In this document: piece by piece, positions 35,401 through 42,900 of the stretch
Layout of the letters: the number at the start of each line of letters is the position of its first letter
Position numbering within the stretch: position 1 is the stretch's first letter
Source of the DNA: Holothuria scabra
Lineage: Eukaryota; Echinodermata; Holothuroidea; Aspidochirotida; Holothuriidae
Assembly (NCBI GenBank): GCA_037179385.1
Contig: CM074187.1
Coordinates: forward strand, 496,001 to 560,000
DNA length: 64,000 bases
Direction of reading: 5' to 3'
Position numbers and translations under genes: made by a program
The notes under the pieces: model-generated
Database searches by the model: none
What the model saw: the letters and a program-made list of their open reading frames with translations, nothing else
What the model was told of the DNA's origin: nothing

Positions 35401-36293
35401 TACTATTCTTTGGCAACAAAAAACTTGATTTCTATCTGTTAGAATATGTATTTTCTTAAAACAATGGTACAGTACTGCCTAATTTCTGTAATCTTCCATT
35501 TTGTGTTCTTAAATATTTGTTTTTAAGATATGAATTTTTTCCTGTGAAATGGGTGCAATATTAACTTGACAGAGTTAAAAGAAATTCATATTTGGGAAGG
35601 GGAAGAAATATCATTTCTTTTGTAAATATGTGTTTCTACATCAGGCCAGTCTCATTTTCATAAGTAGGTGATTGCAAAGAAAGATCTGTTGCATGATTTT
35701 TAATTCAGGACCAGGTTGTGTATTTTTGGTTCTTCTCTTTGTGAAAATTTTATCTTCTAGTGAACACTATAACTTATCACACTGGAGACTGGACATAAGA
35801 GTGCACTGTAATAGTGTGTTTGAACTAAAACTGGAATCTGATGAATGAAATTTACTTAAATCTTGTACAAAAAAAAATTCTGTAAGAATTTTCTGCAAGA
35901 AATTCCCCTTTTCCCCAAAAGAAAAAAATTGTGCATCCCACCTACAAACCACAGCAGTTTTTAACTTTGGTGTGGATGCAACATAGGAGAAAAAGTTGAT
36001 AGTATTGGTTTGTGTACCTGTTGAATGGATTGCAATGGGACATGCCATCTCAAAAAGTCATGTACTGCTGCTGTAGATAATTTAACTAGTATTTAATATG
36101 GTTTTTTTATAGGAAATTCATTTCACTTAAAAAAAAAAGAAAGGTTTGGTAAGCAATGATATGTTATTTATTTCAGGTGGATGGTGGGAGAACATTTGAA
36201 GCCATCTTGAGATTTGATACAGATGTGGAGTTGACCTATTTCCGCAATGGAGGAATTCTGAACTACATGATAAGGCGAATGCTTGAAAGCTGA
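14392..36293 (+). CDS. ACO1: Cytosolic aconitase / iron regulatory protein 1 (C-terminal 755 codons, 13 exons)
   Basis: The product interconverts citrate and isocitrate in the cytosol when it holds a [4Fe-4S] cluster. Without the cluster, animal IRP1 binds iron-responsive elements in mRNAs. Coding exons: 14392-14461, 15141-15324, 16756-16895, 17406-17577, 18899-18999, 19721-19997, 20527-20662, 29830-30071, 31883-32007, 32621-32725, 33728-34141, 35012-35197, 36177-36293 (stop TGA). All junctions are GT-AG and phases join without a break (1 + 756 codons including stop). Cluster cysteines are in [11 protein letters not shown] (exon 6) and GCMTCIGN (exon 8). The arginines used for substrate and RNA binding are in [16 protein letters not shown] and GSSRDW. 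Human IRP1 has 889 residues, so ~135 N-terminal residues are outside the window. RNA-binding function is inferred from family membership. Introns without their own entry are AT-rich with nothing recognised. Confidence 0.96.
14500..14640 (+). repeat. Dispersed hairpin-bearing repeat, copy 2 (truncated)
   Basis: Shares GTGCAATCACATACCATCAC, CTCAAATTACTG and CATACCTACCACACTC landmarks with the copies at 8731 and 37591, in the same orientation as the latter. The hairpin and the far end are lost. It sits 40 bp inside the intron after exon A. Confidence 0.5.
15141..15324 (+). CDS. ACO1: ACO1 exon B
   Basis: Encodes WGAKALKNM, then [20 protein letters not shown] and [18 protein letters not shown], the aconitase signature region with the TDSH active-site segment. 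Acceptor TTTTTACAG; donor TGG|G|GTAAGA leaves one base of the next Gly codon. Confidence 0.95.
15364..15455 (+). repeat. ATGATGTCATAT-type short tandem repeat
   Basis: ATGATGTCAT recurs four times between 15391 and 15447, with looser variants before and between, about 40 bp past the exon B donor. The core TGATGTCA is one base from the cAMP response element palindrome TGACGTCA. Confidence 0.6.
15697..16110 (+). repeat. Short copy of the DR1 satellite family with (TG)n head
   Basis: Starts with a TG-rich tract and TTTGTGACACTTCGCTC, then AACACAATATCTCAAG and TTAAACTTGGTACATAGATG, followed by about three ~140-bp units. The same order of parts, inverted, forms the right end of the large array at 50930-54180. 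A perfect AGGTCAAAGGTCA lies at 15925-15937 and a one-mismatch version near 16074. Located in the ACO1 intron after exon B. Confidence 0.7.
16756..16895 (+). CDS. ACO1: ACO1 exon C
   Basis: Encodes [20 protein letters not shown] and [10 protein letters not shown], the strongly conserved IRP1 block after the GWG turn. Acceptor CATTTCAG, donor AAG|GTAAGA. Confidence 0.96.
17406..17577 (+). CDS. ACO1: ACO1 exon D
   Basis: Encodes [39 protein letters not shown] and [16 protein letters not shown], near identical to animal IRP1. Donor ACTG|GTGAGT. Confidence 0.96.
18899..18999 (+). CDS. ACO1: ACO1 exon E
   Basis: Encodes [20 protein letters not shown] then [13 protein letters not shown], a less conserved surface part of IRP1. 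Acceptor TTTTTTCCAG, donor GAG|GTAAAC. Phase joins exons D and F exactly. Confidence 0.93.
19721..19997 (+). CDS. ACO1: ACO1 exon F with the first cluster cysteine
   Basis: Encodes [20 protein letters not shown] through [20 protein letters not shown]. The Cys in ITSCTN corresponds to human Cys437, a ligand of the [4Fe-4S] cluster. Acceptor CCTCATTTCAG, donor GCAG|GTAAAT. Confidence 0.96.
20527..20662 (+). CDS. ACO1: ACO1 exon G
   Basis: Encodes [37 protein letters not shown] and PYLEKLG. The [10 protein letters not shown] block is conserved in aconitases. Donor TTAGG|GTAAGA opens the 9.2-kb intron that contains the LTR element. Confidence 0.96.
21778..22444 (+). repeat. 5' LTR
   Basis: 667 bp, with 7-bp inverted ends TGTTACG/CGTAACA. 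By eye it differs from the 3' LTR at three positions (about 22070, 22201 and 22313), roughly 0.45 %, indicating a recent insertion. Confidence 0.95.
22078..22087 (+). promoter_or_regulatory. TATA box of the 5' LTR
   Basis: TATATAAAAG about 300 bp into the LTR, a plausible U3 promoter. The same sequence is in the 3' LTR at about 27218-27227. Confidence 0.55.
22449..22466 (+). other. Primer-binding site
   Basis: TGGTGGCCTAACATCCGG begins with TGG, complementary to the CCA end of a tRNA, four bases (GAAT) after the LTR. Which tRNA primes it was not determined. Confidence 0.55.
22573..25095 (+). CDS. gag-protease-integrase N-terminus polyprotein of the LTR element
   Basis: 840 codons from ATG ([20 protein letters not shown]). 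A charged E/K/R coiled-coil occupies about residues 75-135, followed by the gag capsid-like region. A CCHC nucleic-acid-binding knuckle, [14 protein letters not shown], lies near 390-404. A retropepsin motif, DTGAT, is near residue 468, with a later [11 protein letters not shown]. After a Ser/Lys/Glu-rich linker comes the start of the integrase zinc domain ([19 protein letters not shown], near residue 790). Gag and protease are in one frame, so no programmed frameshift is needed. The frame then ends early, because a small deletion just after VAKIH removes the first Cys of the integrase H2C2 finger and shifts the frame. Confidence 0.88.
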   Translation: MPFDLDKFVASPSIEELNSLKKSEIVKVAKHYGIEFQPLMWKDEIKRYSVEYLVDESILPITVLETIMTVPTDNAFELRKLELEKEVRLKELEKEREEKEREVRLKELEMQREREKEAREHEFRLKQLELGVIKGPEPKIGMDTKLFDVSKHIKFVPKFQEDNVEKFFNHFEKLGEQLKWPRDKWSILIQSNFTGKAQELYSALSIEDSMDYDKVKKAILQAYELVPEAYRQKFRTYRKADTQTYVEFAYQKERHFDRWCESKKVSTFEALRQLMMVEEFKRCVSDDIKTHLEEQKADKLKEVANLADQYALTHKFGKEGQTQNKSQFNRPNKKYGNGTSGDTAGKISGSQSGSLSPTNSGKKQPDSSRQKNDQVSSNKAAFKDIVCGFCHKKGHMMANCFQLAKLKETETAPNALANAENSPEVVVTLRPNSNDQIKEEYLPFVSEGFISLDGDSAHPPVKIEILRDTGATQSLLLDGVLPLTDSTSTGANVLIQGVECGFISVPLHKINLKSDLVSGSVIVGVRPTLPVKGVSLLLGNDLAGGKVVANAILTDKPCDYNNTEQLEKEFPDLFPACAVTRAMSQKLAVDDNLKHPASKSEDPVSKSETSRESCKDDNLEHPLSKSEGMISEKKDGKFKPPPSKIEELVPKNGTTLPKVESESKEDSNKNIDESEDSWFDLSQTFMANLQDCESPVPTHGEGIEQERNMSDTLHKDQLSVQQQHDEELQPLIAGALTEDESKDVPVCFYLKNGVLMRKWRPPDAPLDEEWRIYHQIVVPRVYRKEILSIAHEMPFAGHLGVSKTYHKILNHFYWPKLKSDVAKIHVKWLGSRIRIFRLHP
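25053..25772 (+). pseudogene. Integrase core of the LTR element, out of frame with the preceding ORF
   Basis: Frame 3 continues the integrase that begins in the upstream frame. The catalytic D,D,E triad is in IIDCVGP, SDQGSNF and [10 protein letters not shown], and the [17 protein letters not shown] block is typical of Ty3/gypsy integrases. The stretch starts after the last Cys of the damaged zinc finger and ends at TAG 25770-25772 in [15 protein letters not shown], where family members read through. Both defects predict no complete integrase from this copy. Confidence 0.88.
25773..26663 (+). pseudogene. Integrase C-terminus, RT remnant and RNase H of the LTR element
   Basis: In the same frame as the integrase core after the [15 protein letters not shown] through [11 protein letters not shown] is the integrase C-terminal GPY/F-like module. 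[13 protein letters not shown] is the lead-in that normally precedes reverse transcriptase. It joins directly to [20 protein letters not shown], normally found after the RT thumb. RNase H residues are in LAVDASDNG (D), TIEKETLAL (E), [10 protein letters not shown] (D) and VVPDALSR (D). The missing piece would be the whole finger-palm core. Because the frame is kept, this could be an ancestral state of a non-autonomous family, not damage to this copy only. Confidence 0.87.
26907..26917 (+). other. Polypurine tract
   Basis: AAGGGGGGGAG immediately before the 3' LTR, the expected plus-strand primer site. Confidence 0.75.
26918..27584 (+). repeat. 3' LTR
   Basis: 667 bp, same ends as the 5' LTR and three apparent substitutions. 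The flank after it begins GAATC, whereas the flank before the 5' LTR ends TTAGT, so no target-site duplication is visible. Confidence 0.95.
27700..28500 (+). repeat. Diverged hAT-like repeat related to 56436-58301
   Basis: Starts with a CGATTA/AATCGG-rich segment (27740-27810) like hAT subterminal regions. About 28110-28350 aligns with 57180-57850 through GCTGGGTTGTAGTTG, CTTATGGTTTCTTTC, ATATAAATATCCCC and ACGTCTTGTTT. Here AATATACTGTACAGTAG is uninterrupted, where the other copy holds a 433-bp insertion. The outer ends are not clear. Confidence 0.5.
29720..29771 (-). repeat. tRNA-like fragment (tRNA-derived repeat)
   Basis: On the minus strand GCATTTGACTTGCAGCTGAG, then GGAGTTCAACTCC, resembles the anticodon-arm to T-arm part of a tRNA-Cys-like gene. 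The acceptor and D arms are not recognisable. It is probably the head of a SINE or a tRNA pseudogene fragment, ~60 bp upstream of the exon H acceptor. Confidence 0.3.
29830..30071 (+). CDS. ACO1: ACO1 exon H with cluster cysteines two and three
   Basis: Encodes [18 protein letters not shown]; the CMTC cysteines correspond to human Cys503 and Cys506. It continues with [20 protein letters not shown] (human Arg536 and Arg541) and [16 protein letters not shown]. The acceptor is TTTATTTATGAAAG, with a pyrimidine tract slightly upstream. Donor ATAG|GTGAGT. Confidence 0.97.
30823..31140. repeat. 44-bp minisatellite, about 7 copies
   Basis: Each unit runs CAAGGGGGAAATAATGTGAG, CATATTCTACAG, then a run of five to seven C and ATTCCA or ATCCCA. 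Units differ mainly in C-run length, GAGCATA/GAGTATA and ATTCC/ATCCC. It lies in the ACO1 intron between exons H and I. The open frame across it on the minus strand is a by-product of the repeat. Confidence 0.95.
31883..32007 (+). CDS. ACO1: ACO1 exon I
   Basis: Encodes [20 protein letters not shown] and [19 protein letters not shown], matching IRP1. Acceptor TTTTTTATTCAG, donor GAG|GTTTGT (weaker than the others). Confidence 0.95.
32621..32725 (+). CDS. ACO1: ACO1 exon J
   Basis: Encodes [20 protein letters not shown] and [14 protein letters not shown]. Acceptor TTTTTAACTTCAG, donor ATG|GTTAGT. Confidence 0.95.
33011..33556. mobile_element. 546-bp inverted-repeat element flanked by TTAA
   Basis: TTAA at 33007-33010 and 33557-33560 brackets the ends AGTGTACCTCAAGTC and (inverse) AGTGTACTTCAAGTC. 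The inverted arms are long, ~170 bp each: AGTCCAACTCCCATCTTCAT and TTGCACAATAATTTGTGA occur in one arm and their inverses in the other. TTAA duplication is typical of piggyBac and Kolobok elements. The element cannot code for a transposase. Located between exons J and K of ACO1. Confidence 0.8.
33728..34141 (+). CDS. ACO1: ACO1 exon K (longest exon)
   Basis: 138 codons: [60 protein letters not shown] and [19 protein letters not shown]. It contains residues equivalent to human Arg699, Ser778 and Arg780, used in catalysis and RNA binding. Acceptor CTCATAG, donor CAG|GTATGC. Confidence 0.97.
34481..34952. mobile_element. 472-bp inverted-repeat element (MITE), ends CAGAGCTGCCAACT
   Basis: CAGAGCTGCCAACT at 34481-34494 is exactly inverted at 34939-34952, and GAGGAAC recurs inverted just inside. 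CATTCT lies directly outside both ends (34475-34480, 34953-34958), consistent with a target duplication. CAG...-type ends resemble hAT elements, which normally give 8 bp. In the ACO1 intron between exons K and L. Confidence 0.75.
35012..35197 (+). CDS. ACO1: ACO1 exon L
   Basis: Encodes [40 protein letters not shown] and [14 protein letters not shown], the aconitase swivel-domain segment. Acceptor CATTTTGTAG, donor CAG|GTTAGT. Confidence 0.96.
36177..36293 (+). CDS. ACO1: ACO1 exon M (terminal) with stop codon
   Basis: Encodes [20 protein letters not shown] and [18 protein letters not shown], then TGA, ending at the same place as vertebrate IRP1. Acceptor TTTATTTCAG. Confidence 0.96.
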   Translation: MDGGRTFEAILRFDTDVELTYFRNGGILNYMIRRMLES

Positions 36294-39200
36294 AATACCA
36301 TGGATATAAGTTGATGAAAAATAGAATATAATTATCAGGGATTTCAAGTCTCAGTTTCACCATTCATGACTTGACTACTATGTTAGCATTGTCAAAAATA
36401 ATTCAGTGATGGTTACCTTTATAGTTGGCATCAAGGTAAAGATTACAAAATTGGAAAAATGGAAATTAGATTTTATTTTTGTGATATAATACTAGTTGAA
36501 TCTATCCCAGCTTAGGGAACTGCATGCCACTGTATGAGTGAGAGAAATAGGAGAGTTAACATGACCATTGTGGTGTACAAAGGATTGTGTCCCGAGTTGG
36601 CTCAGTTGTGTATCGAGTGCTTTCACGTGATGTAACAATTGATAACCCATGCCCACTGCCAGGTAAATAATATAATTTAGGGCAATAGTCACACATGGGT
36701 TGCCAGCTGCTTCTCGGCTAGATGCACAAAATTTATGAATACTACACTAGATTTTGCCAATTAAAAGGGGCAGTGTATGACGTCAGTGAAAGCACAGTAT
36801 GTAACATGGAAGATCAGTTTTTGTATGTTTTTTTTTTTTTTTTTTGAGATTGTATTTGTAACCATCTTTACCATGTTTATTCTTTAATGTTCTCTGAGTA
36901 GAATTAAGAACCTTGGGCATTCATTTCAGAAGATGTATATGCTGTTTTGCATACATTTTTGCAAGATGTGTCTATTCTTTATGTGTCATGTGCATTTCTC
37001 TCATCATCACCTCATTTACACATTAGGTGCTTACTTTAACAGACATTTTGCAAACAGTACATTTGTTTGTTTGTTTGTTTGTTTGAATGCCATTGGCATT
37101 GGGATATACTGACTTTATTTATTGTAATCTAACTGTCTAAGACAACACAATGTGGCTTCACTTCATGGGTTACGGTTCTAGCAGCAAAGCATCATGTGGG
37201 AGGCCTATGTTTGATTCACACCAAAAACTTAAAATATGGAACCAACTGCTGCCATGCATGATGCTCAGCATATAAGCATTGCAGTAGGGAAAACAATTCA
37301 GTGCCTCTCTCAACTGGAAAAAAGGTGTGTGCACCCCAAGATTAAACCAAAAGATTACATACAAGTTGAGGCATTGAACCCTTCTAACTCCATGTTTATG
37401 CCTTGCTGTAAGAAAAGCTTGAAAACCTTGCAAGAAGGATGATTTTATGGAGTAGCCTATCAGGATGAAGACCTGAAGAAGTCACAGCTACTTCTGATGT
37501 CTCCTTGCTTACAACTCAACTTGAAGTGGCATATTGAGTTCATATCAATAATTTGACGTGGATGGTGGTGGCAACCACATGGCAGTCATGCCTGGAGTTT
37601 TGAGGCATGCGAGTGCAATGGCACGCCATCACTCACCTCAAATTACTGCTTGGGGTGTGATTTTATGCCTACCTAGATGAAGAATGTCAGCTCAGTATTA
37701 TTATTTACCTATTGAAGTTGAACAAAACAGCACACCTACCACACTCCTTAATTTTTTAAGGAGTGTGGAACACCTGGAAAATCTTAAACTCAAAGCCTGG
37801 ACAATGCTCTTATTAGCAGCATAGCTAGTCCAGTTTCACACCCAATAGTTACAAAAAAGTAAAGAACCTTTTTTTTTTGTATCCTGCCTTTTTAATGGGA
37901 TTTGTGCATGATTTTGAAAAAAGTCCTGTCATAGATTTTTGAAAACAAATTGTCAGGTATCTATTCATGAAACAAGTTCAATATAGATTATGGGGGTTTT
38001 CCAAGTTTGACCATTTATCATTAGTATGAGAAGGAAACAACATGTTTGGAAAACTTTGTGATAACACACTCATTGAAATCATCTTTCTACAATGCATTCC
38101 CCATTTTGAAAATCTTTCTACTTATTTTATAGCTTGTTTGATTTAATCGTTTAAAAAAAGCCTGGAACGCACATTTATTTGTGGTGAAGAAAGGACACAC
38201 GAAATGTTTTCGAAAGATAAGACAGTAAATTTGCTTTGTGAACAAAATGTTACCTTGTTGAAGCACAGTACCTCAATGAGAAAGATAACTGTACAGTTGT
38301 CTGCTTTCTTTAATCAGTATCACAGTTTGTGTGTTCCATTTGTGCTCTAAATTTGCTTAACTAGCAAAATAAATAAAAATAAAAAAAAAATAAAAGAGGC
38401 CATTTGGAATGATAGTCTGATATGTCTGTGAGGATATACCTCGATATAACAACTGATATTTATGATAAAATATGAAGATTGTTTTTGTTGAATACTACAG
38501 GTTACTCAGCTCATGGGTGTCAATTTTGGGGCTGGGAGAGATGGTATCAATTGGGCAAAGGAGATGGGGGACATGCCCCACCCCCACCTTTTGGAAATAC
38601 ACCCATTGACTTAAGGTTTTTACACGATAAATTTTTTTGACGGAGATTGCCATATCCCTCCCCTCCCCCACCCTTCGAATAATAGTTTATGCCCATGTCT
38701 CAACTTAAAAATACTAGCAGTCTTCAACAGTTGAGACTTGGATTCTCTATGTCAAAGAATACCAATAAAATTCAAATGGATCTCATGAAGGCTATCATTT
38801 CCCCCTTTTGTGTGCGGCAGTCCACCCAGCACCAGCATAGCATTTTCTAGTTTTTACTTTGAAAATTGTTACATTTTCAATTATTTATATATTTTTCTTT
38901 GCTGCAATCAATGTCATAGTTATTGGACAAGACATCAACTCATGGTATTTAATTTCTTATTCTGTGGCAGCAAAGCATGTGCATGTTATAACAATGCTGG
39001 AAATTGATCCTTCTTCCTCTTTAAATGTTATAATCAGGTACTAAATACAAATTTTATATTTTTGAGTTCTTGCAAATGAAGATCCTAATGTCTAGCTTGA
39101 ATAAAGCGTATGACAGTAACAATTAAATCTGATAGTTTTTGTAGTAATTCTTTTAAGTTATGTGTTGGCTGGGGTCAAAATAACAGAAAGCATGCAGTTT

Positions 39201-39631
39201 GAAGAGGATGTACAACCAAGAGATGAGGTTGGCCTGACTTCTTTCCACAAAGGGTTTACCTCTCTCAGAGTCAGTAATAACTTATAAAACCATAAATTAA
39301 AACCATGGTCCAGTATATTCAAGGTGATTTCTAATATTCATATTGTGGCAAACAAAAAAAGTCACAAACCACAGTGGATCACCTTTTCCAACCCTAACCC
39401 CTGTGTTCTCTCACAAGTCCTTCCTTGTAGATTTATCTGTGTTGGATATTGCATTACACAAGTATATTGAACTCCCATTTCATCTCCAGTTCAGTTTTGA
39501 AACTGAATCCCACAGATTGCATTAAAATCTCATATAAAAATTAATATTACAATTAAAATTGATATATAACATTAAATTTGTCTTAGTAAATGCCTCTATC
39601 AAGGTGATGATAACTAAAACCATCTAATATG
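36294..39631. other. Intergenic region between convergent ACO1 and LACTB
   Basis: Holds the 3' untranslated parts of both genes. Several AATAAA sequences occur (about 38365, 38764, 39102), but none can be assigned as a polyadenylation signal by eye. It also contains a T22 tract (36829-36845), a (TTTG)n stretch near 37063-37085, and the repeat at 37591. No other gene was recognised. Confidence 0.6.
37591..37800 (+). repeat. Dispersed ~210-bp hairpin-bearing repeat, copy 3 (best)
   Basis: Runs from CCTGGAGTTTTGAGGCATGC to AACTCAAAGCCTGG. Near its end CCACACTCCTTAA and its exact inverse TTAAGGAGTGTGG are separated by 4 bases, a 13-bp hairpin. It is related to the copies at 8731-8945 (inverted) and 14500-14640. 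Confidence 0.65.
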
Positions 39632-39978
39632 TTATAAGGAGGCCTCTTGAAAAAGTACTGCAATCTTTTCAGCTGTTTTGTGCAATGATACCCCATCAAG
39701 GTTGACTATTATTGCAACAGAAATGCCTTTCGGTGGTATTCGTATACTCTTCACTCTCTCCGATTCAGATACTATCAGCAGAACGCTGCTTGCACCAATA
39801 GCACCTCCAGTATGGGAAGCAATAAATTTGGAAGGTCTACAGTATCCATGTTCCTGGGGTGTATGGATTATTTTCCATCCCAAGCCGTAACATCCATTCT
39901 CAACTTTGTGATGAGCTATTTCTACCGGAGTCCACATCTGATGCATTGTGTCTGATTTTAAATATCCTGGAAGCAGGT
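39632..39978 (-). CDS. LACTB: LACTB exon 7 (terminal) with HTGG motif
   Basis: Encodes LLPGYLKSDTMHQMWTPVE, then FIASHTGGAIGASSVLLIVS and PPKGISVAIIVNLDGVSLHK, ending TAA. HTGG is the third active-site motif of the family (equivalent to KTG). Acceptor preceded by a T10 tract, TTTTAAAG. Confidence 0.95.
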
Positions 39979-42900
39979 CTTTAAAAAAAAAAGGAATTGT
40001 AAGGAAAGAGATTTTTATAGAGCTAACAATATCAGTAGTAACAAAATAGTTTTTGCAACCATTTTCACAGGCCTCTCCTACAACTTTATAAGGAAAAACA
40101 TCTCTCAGGCACCTCACAGTTAAAGATTACTCACAGTCTTTATTGCCCAAAGCCATATATACAAATTCTACAGCATGTAAGTTGACTGCAATGCACTGGG
40201 TACTTCAAAGTACATCACTGACAGATATGAATGAAGTGTTGGTCTAAGTGCATGTCAGTTCCAAAAATTGATAGAGATAGCGAGAGGTTTCAAAACATGT
40301 TTGGGGTGGACCAACAGTCCCTTTTGAGGCATTGTTACCACAAATACATGGTATATTATGCTAATAAAGTCTTTTCTCTGACTATAGACACTTCCCTCAT
40401 ACAAACCACAGGTAGCATCACTTGCAAAGCAGACTGATAACCAAAACAACTTGTAACTGGGAAAATAGAATAATGATATTTCTTCCTTTAAAGGGTCAAG
40501 GAGATTTTACGGTAATTTATCAGTACCAGTAATACCTGACAGAAATATTCAGCTGAGGTATATTTCATTATAAACTGTGAAACTGATTGTTGCACCCCCT
40601 TTCCACCCCCTCCCCCCACAAAAAAAAGTGAAAGTGTGGATGCGTGAAACAAAATATATCATTCAAAAATATCCATCAAAGCTGAGTCAGGTATTGCATT
40701 AACTTTTAAACGTACAAGTGTTCAATGAGTACATCGTGGTACTTTCAAAATGAATTGTTCAGGTACAGATGAGAGTGCTGGTTCCTTTCTCTTACCTGAA
40801 TTAGATGAATACTGATAACTGTAGAGCATTGTATCAGCAAACTTGATCAAGTCAGAAACAGTTGATAGAAAGCCACCTCCAGCCCATTTGTTTGAAAGAT
40901 CAACATAAGGAGCATTCTCTAACTTTTTCTTTTTGCTGTCTCTATGGTACAATCTTTATAAAAAGGAGTAAGAACAGGTCAGAGGTCACATGCATAAGTT
41001 GCTGCTATCAGGGTTTGTACACATTCAAAATGGCAAAATTACATAACTTTTTAATAACTTACACAGACTATGACTGATACTTCCACAGCTTTTAAAAACA
41101 GTCAGATCCTAAATTTCTGTCTTTATGCCACAAAAATAAACCATCTAAACATTGAGAAAATCGAAACAATAACCCACTTCCTAAAATTCCATAACTTTTC
41201 CAGGACCTTTTGAAAAATTTTCTGTGACTTTCCAGGCCTGGAAATTCCAATTTCAGTTTTCCCTGACTTTCCAGGATATTCAGGACTTGTATGAACCCTA
41301 TGTATATAGCAAAATTTATTTGAACAGTTCTTAGAATATAAATAGATGACTTCTGGGTAAAAATTAAAGAAATGATAACTTGGCTTTTAAATTGGATGCA
41401 TATATGTTGTTTTTACAAAAAGCTACTACTACTTGCTATATAAAGAGGACTGGTCTGGCCTGGACTTCCAATGCAATTACAAGTCACACACTTAGGCTGG
41501 TCAGTGTGCTCAGTAAAAAAAGAGTCAGTCTCAGTAAATGCTGCCACATGATTTCCAATCTGCATCGGAGTTTGATGTTTTGGTTTGTCCAGGTCATTAA
41601 GGCATCATTACTTTACTGATCAAATTGATTGGTTTTCAGTCATAATGAGTTAAGTAAAAAGAAAAAAAGGTGACTTTGCCAGCACAGGGTTTGAAAAAGT
41701 TATGTGTCATCGTTTGTCATGCAAATAATGTGGAGTGATGTAGCCAGCAACCACAACAGGAGACACTTCATGTAGGGGTACCTAATACTGAGGTGAACAG
41801 CCAACTGAAAAGACTATCAAGTCAAAACATCCCCAAACCAACAAATCTCTTTATTAGTTTCAAAAACATCCCTGCTTTTTTGCAAAACATTCCCATACTA
41901 TTAAACACTGAAAACTAAAATGTCCCTGCATAGTTAGTGTAGGCTTTGAAATTTTGAAAAACTTATGTAGGAAAATTTAGGGACAACTTGAGAGCAATTT
42001 GAAAATCGAGTGTAAGGTTGGATTAAGGAGTAATGTGAATGTTAGTAAACTCATTCTAGTGAAAGGTGCACTAAAGGTTAACACTTCCAGGTCCATAGCT
42101 AAACAAGGTTCTCAATGGGGGGGGGGGGGGGGGGGTAACAAATCTTCAAGGAGAGACAGAAATTTTTCCAAGGGGCCATATGTGTAAAAAATAGTAAGTA
42201 ATAGTAATAGTTAAGTAGTAATAGTTAATGTGATTAAGTGATATAATCTCTGCTGCCCTGAAGTCACTTTAGAACACAAATCTTGCAACTTCATTTACTG
42301 ATATCTTAAGAAATACATGTTCAATTTAAATGGAAATATCACCACACTGTATAGATTTGGTGCCTCTTTTACAAATGAACTTAAACTTCCCCTTTAACAT
42401 ATTGCCCCCATATAGAGTTACTAGTAACTAAAATTCTCAAAATTAGTCCTGCACCATGGTATATGTTTTGTTCAAATAAAAATAGATGCTGCTTAACATC
42501 ATACTAGCAAAAAGTAATACCAGCTTATCACTTTTGATCAAAGAGACTGATTTAAAGTTTCTCATTTTACCTGTTAGTGATGAAAATATGTCTTTCCTAA
42601 GGACAAATTCCACACTTTGCAACTAAGCAGATCATGACCCTCATAATGATACTGTACATGATTACAATTTTTGGCTATAAATATTGTTTGAACTCATAAT
42701 AATATTCTCAACCCACCTTGCTCTTTCTGCTATTATTGGTTTGTGTGTATCAGGTAGGGTACACTCTAAACCTAAGTCATTGAATAAGTCTTGCATAACT
42801 TTAAGGTATGGTTTCCCAGCAGCAGCTTCAACCACAGCACTCACAACTGTCCAGGCATGAGTGGAATAAAGGAACTTTGTGCCTGCAATGCAACAAAATA

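Noticed and set aside
36294..37200. Iron-responsive element (CAGTGN hairpin) in the ACO1 3' region
   Set aside because: CAGTG words occur, but I could not find one with the bulged-C stem required; folding software would be needed.
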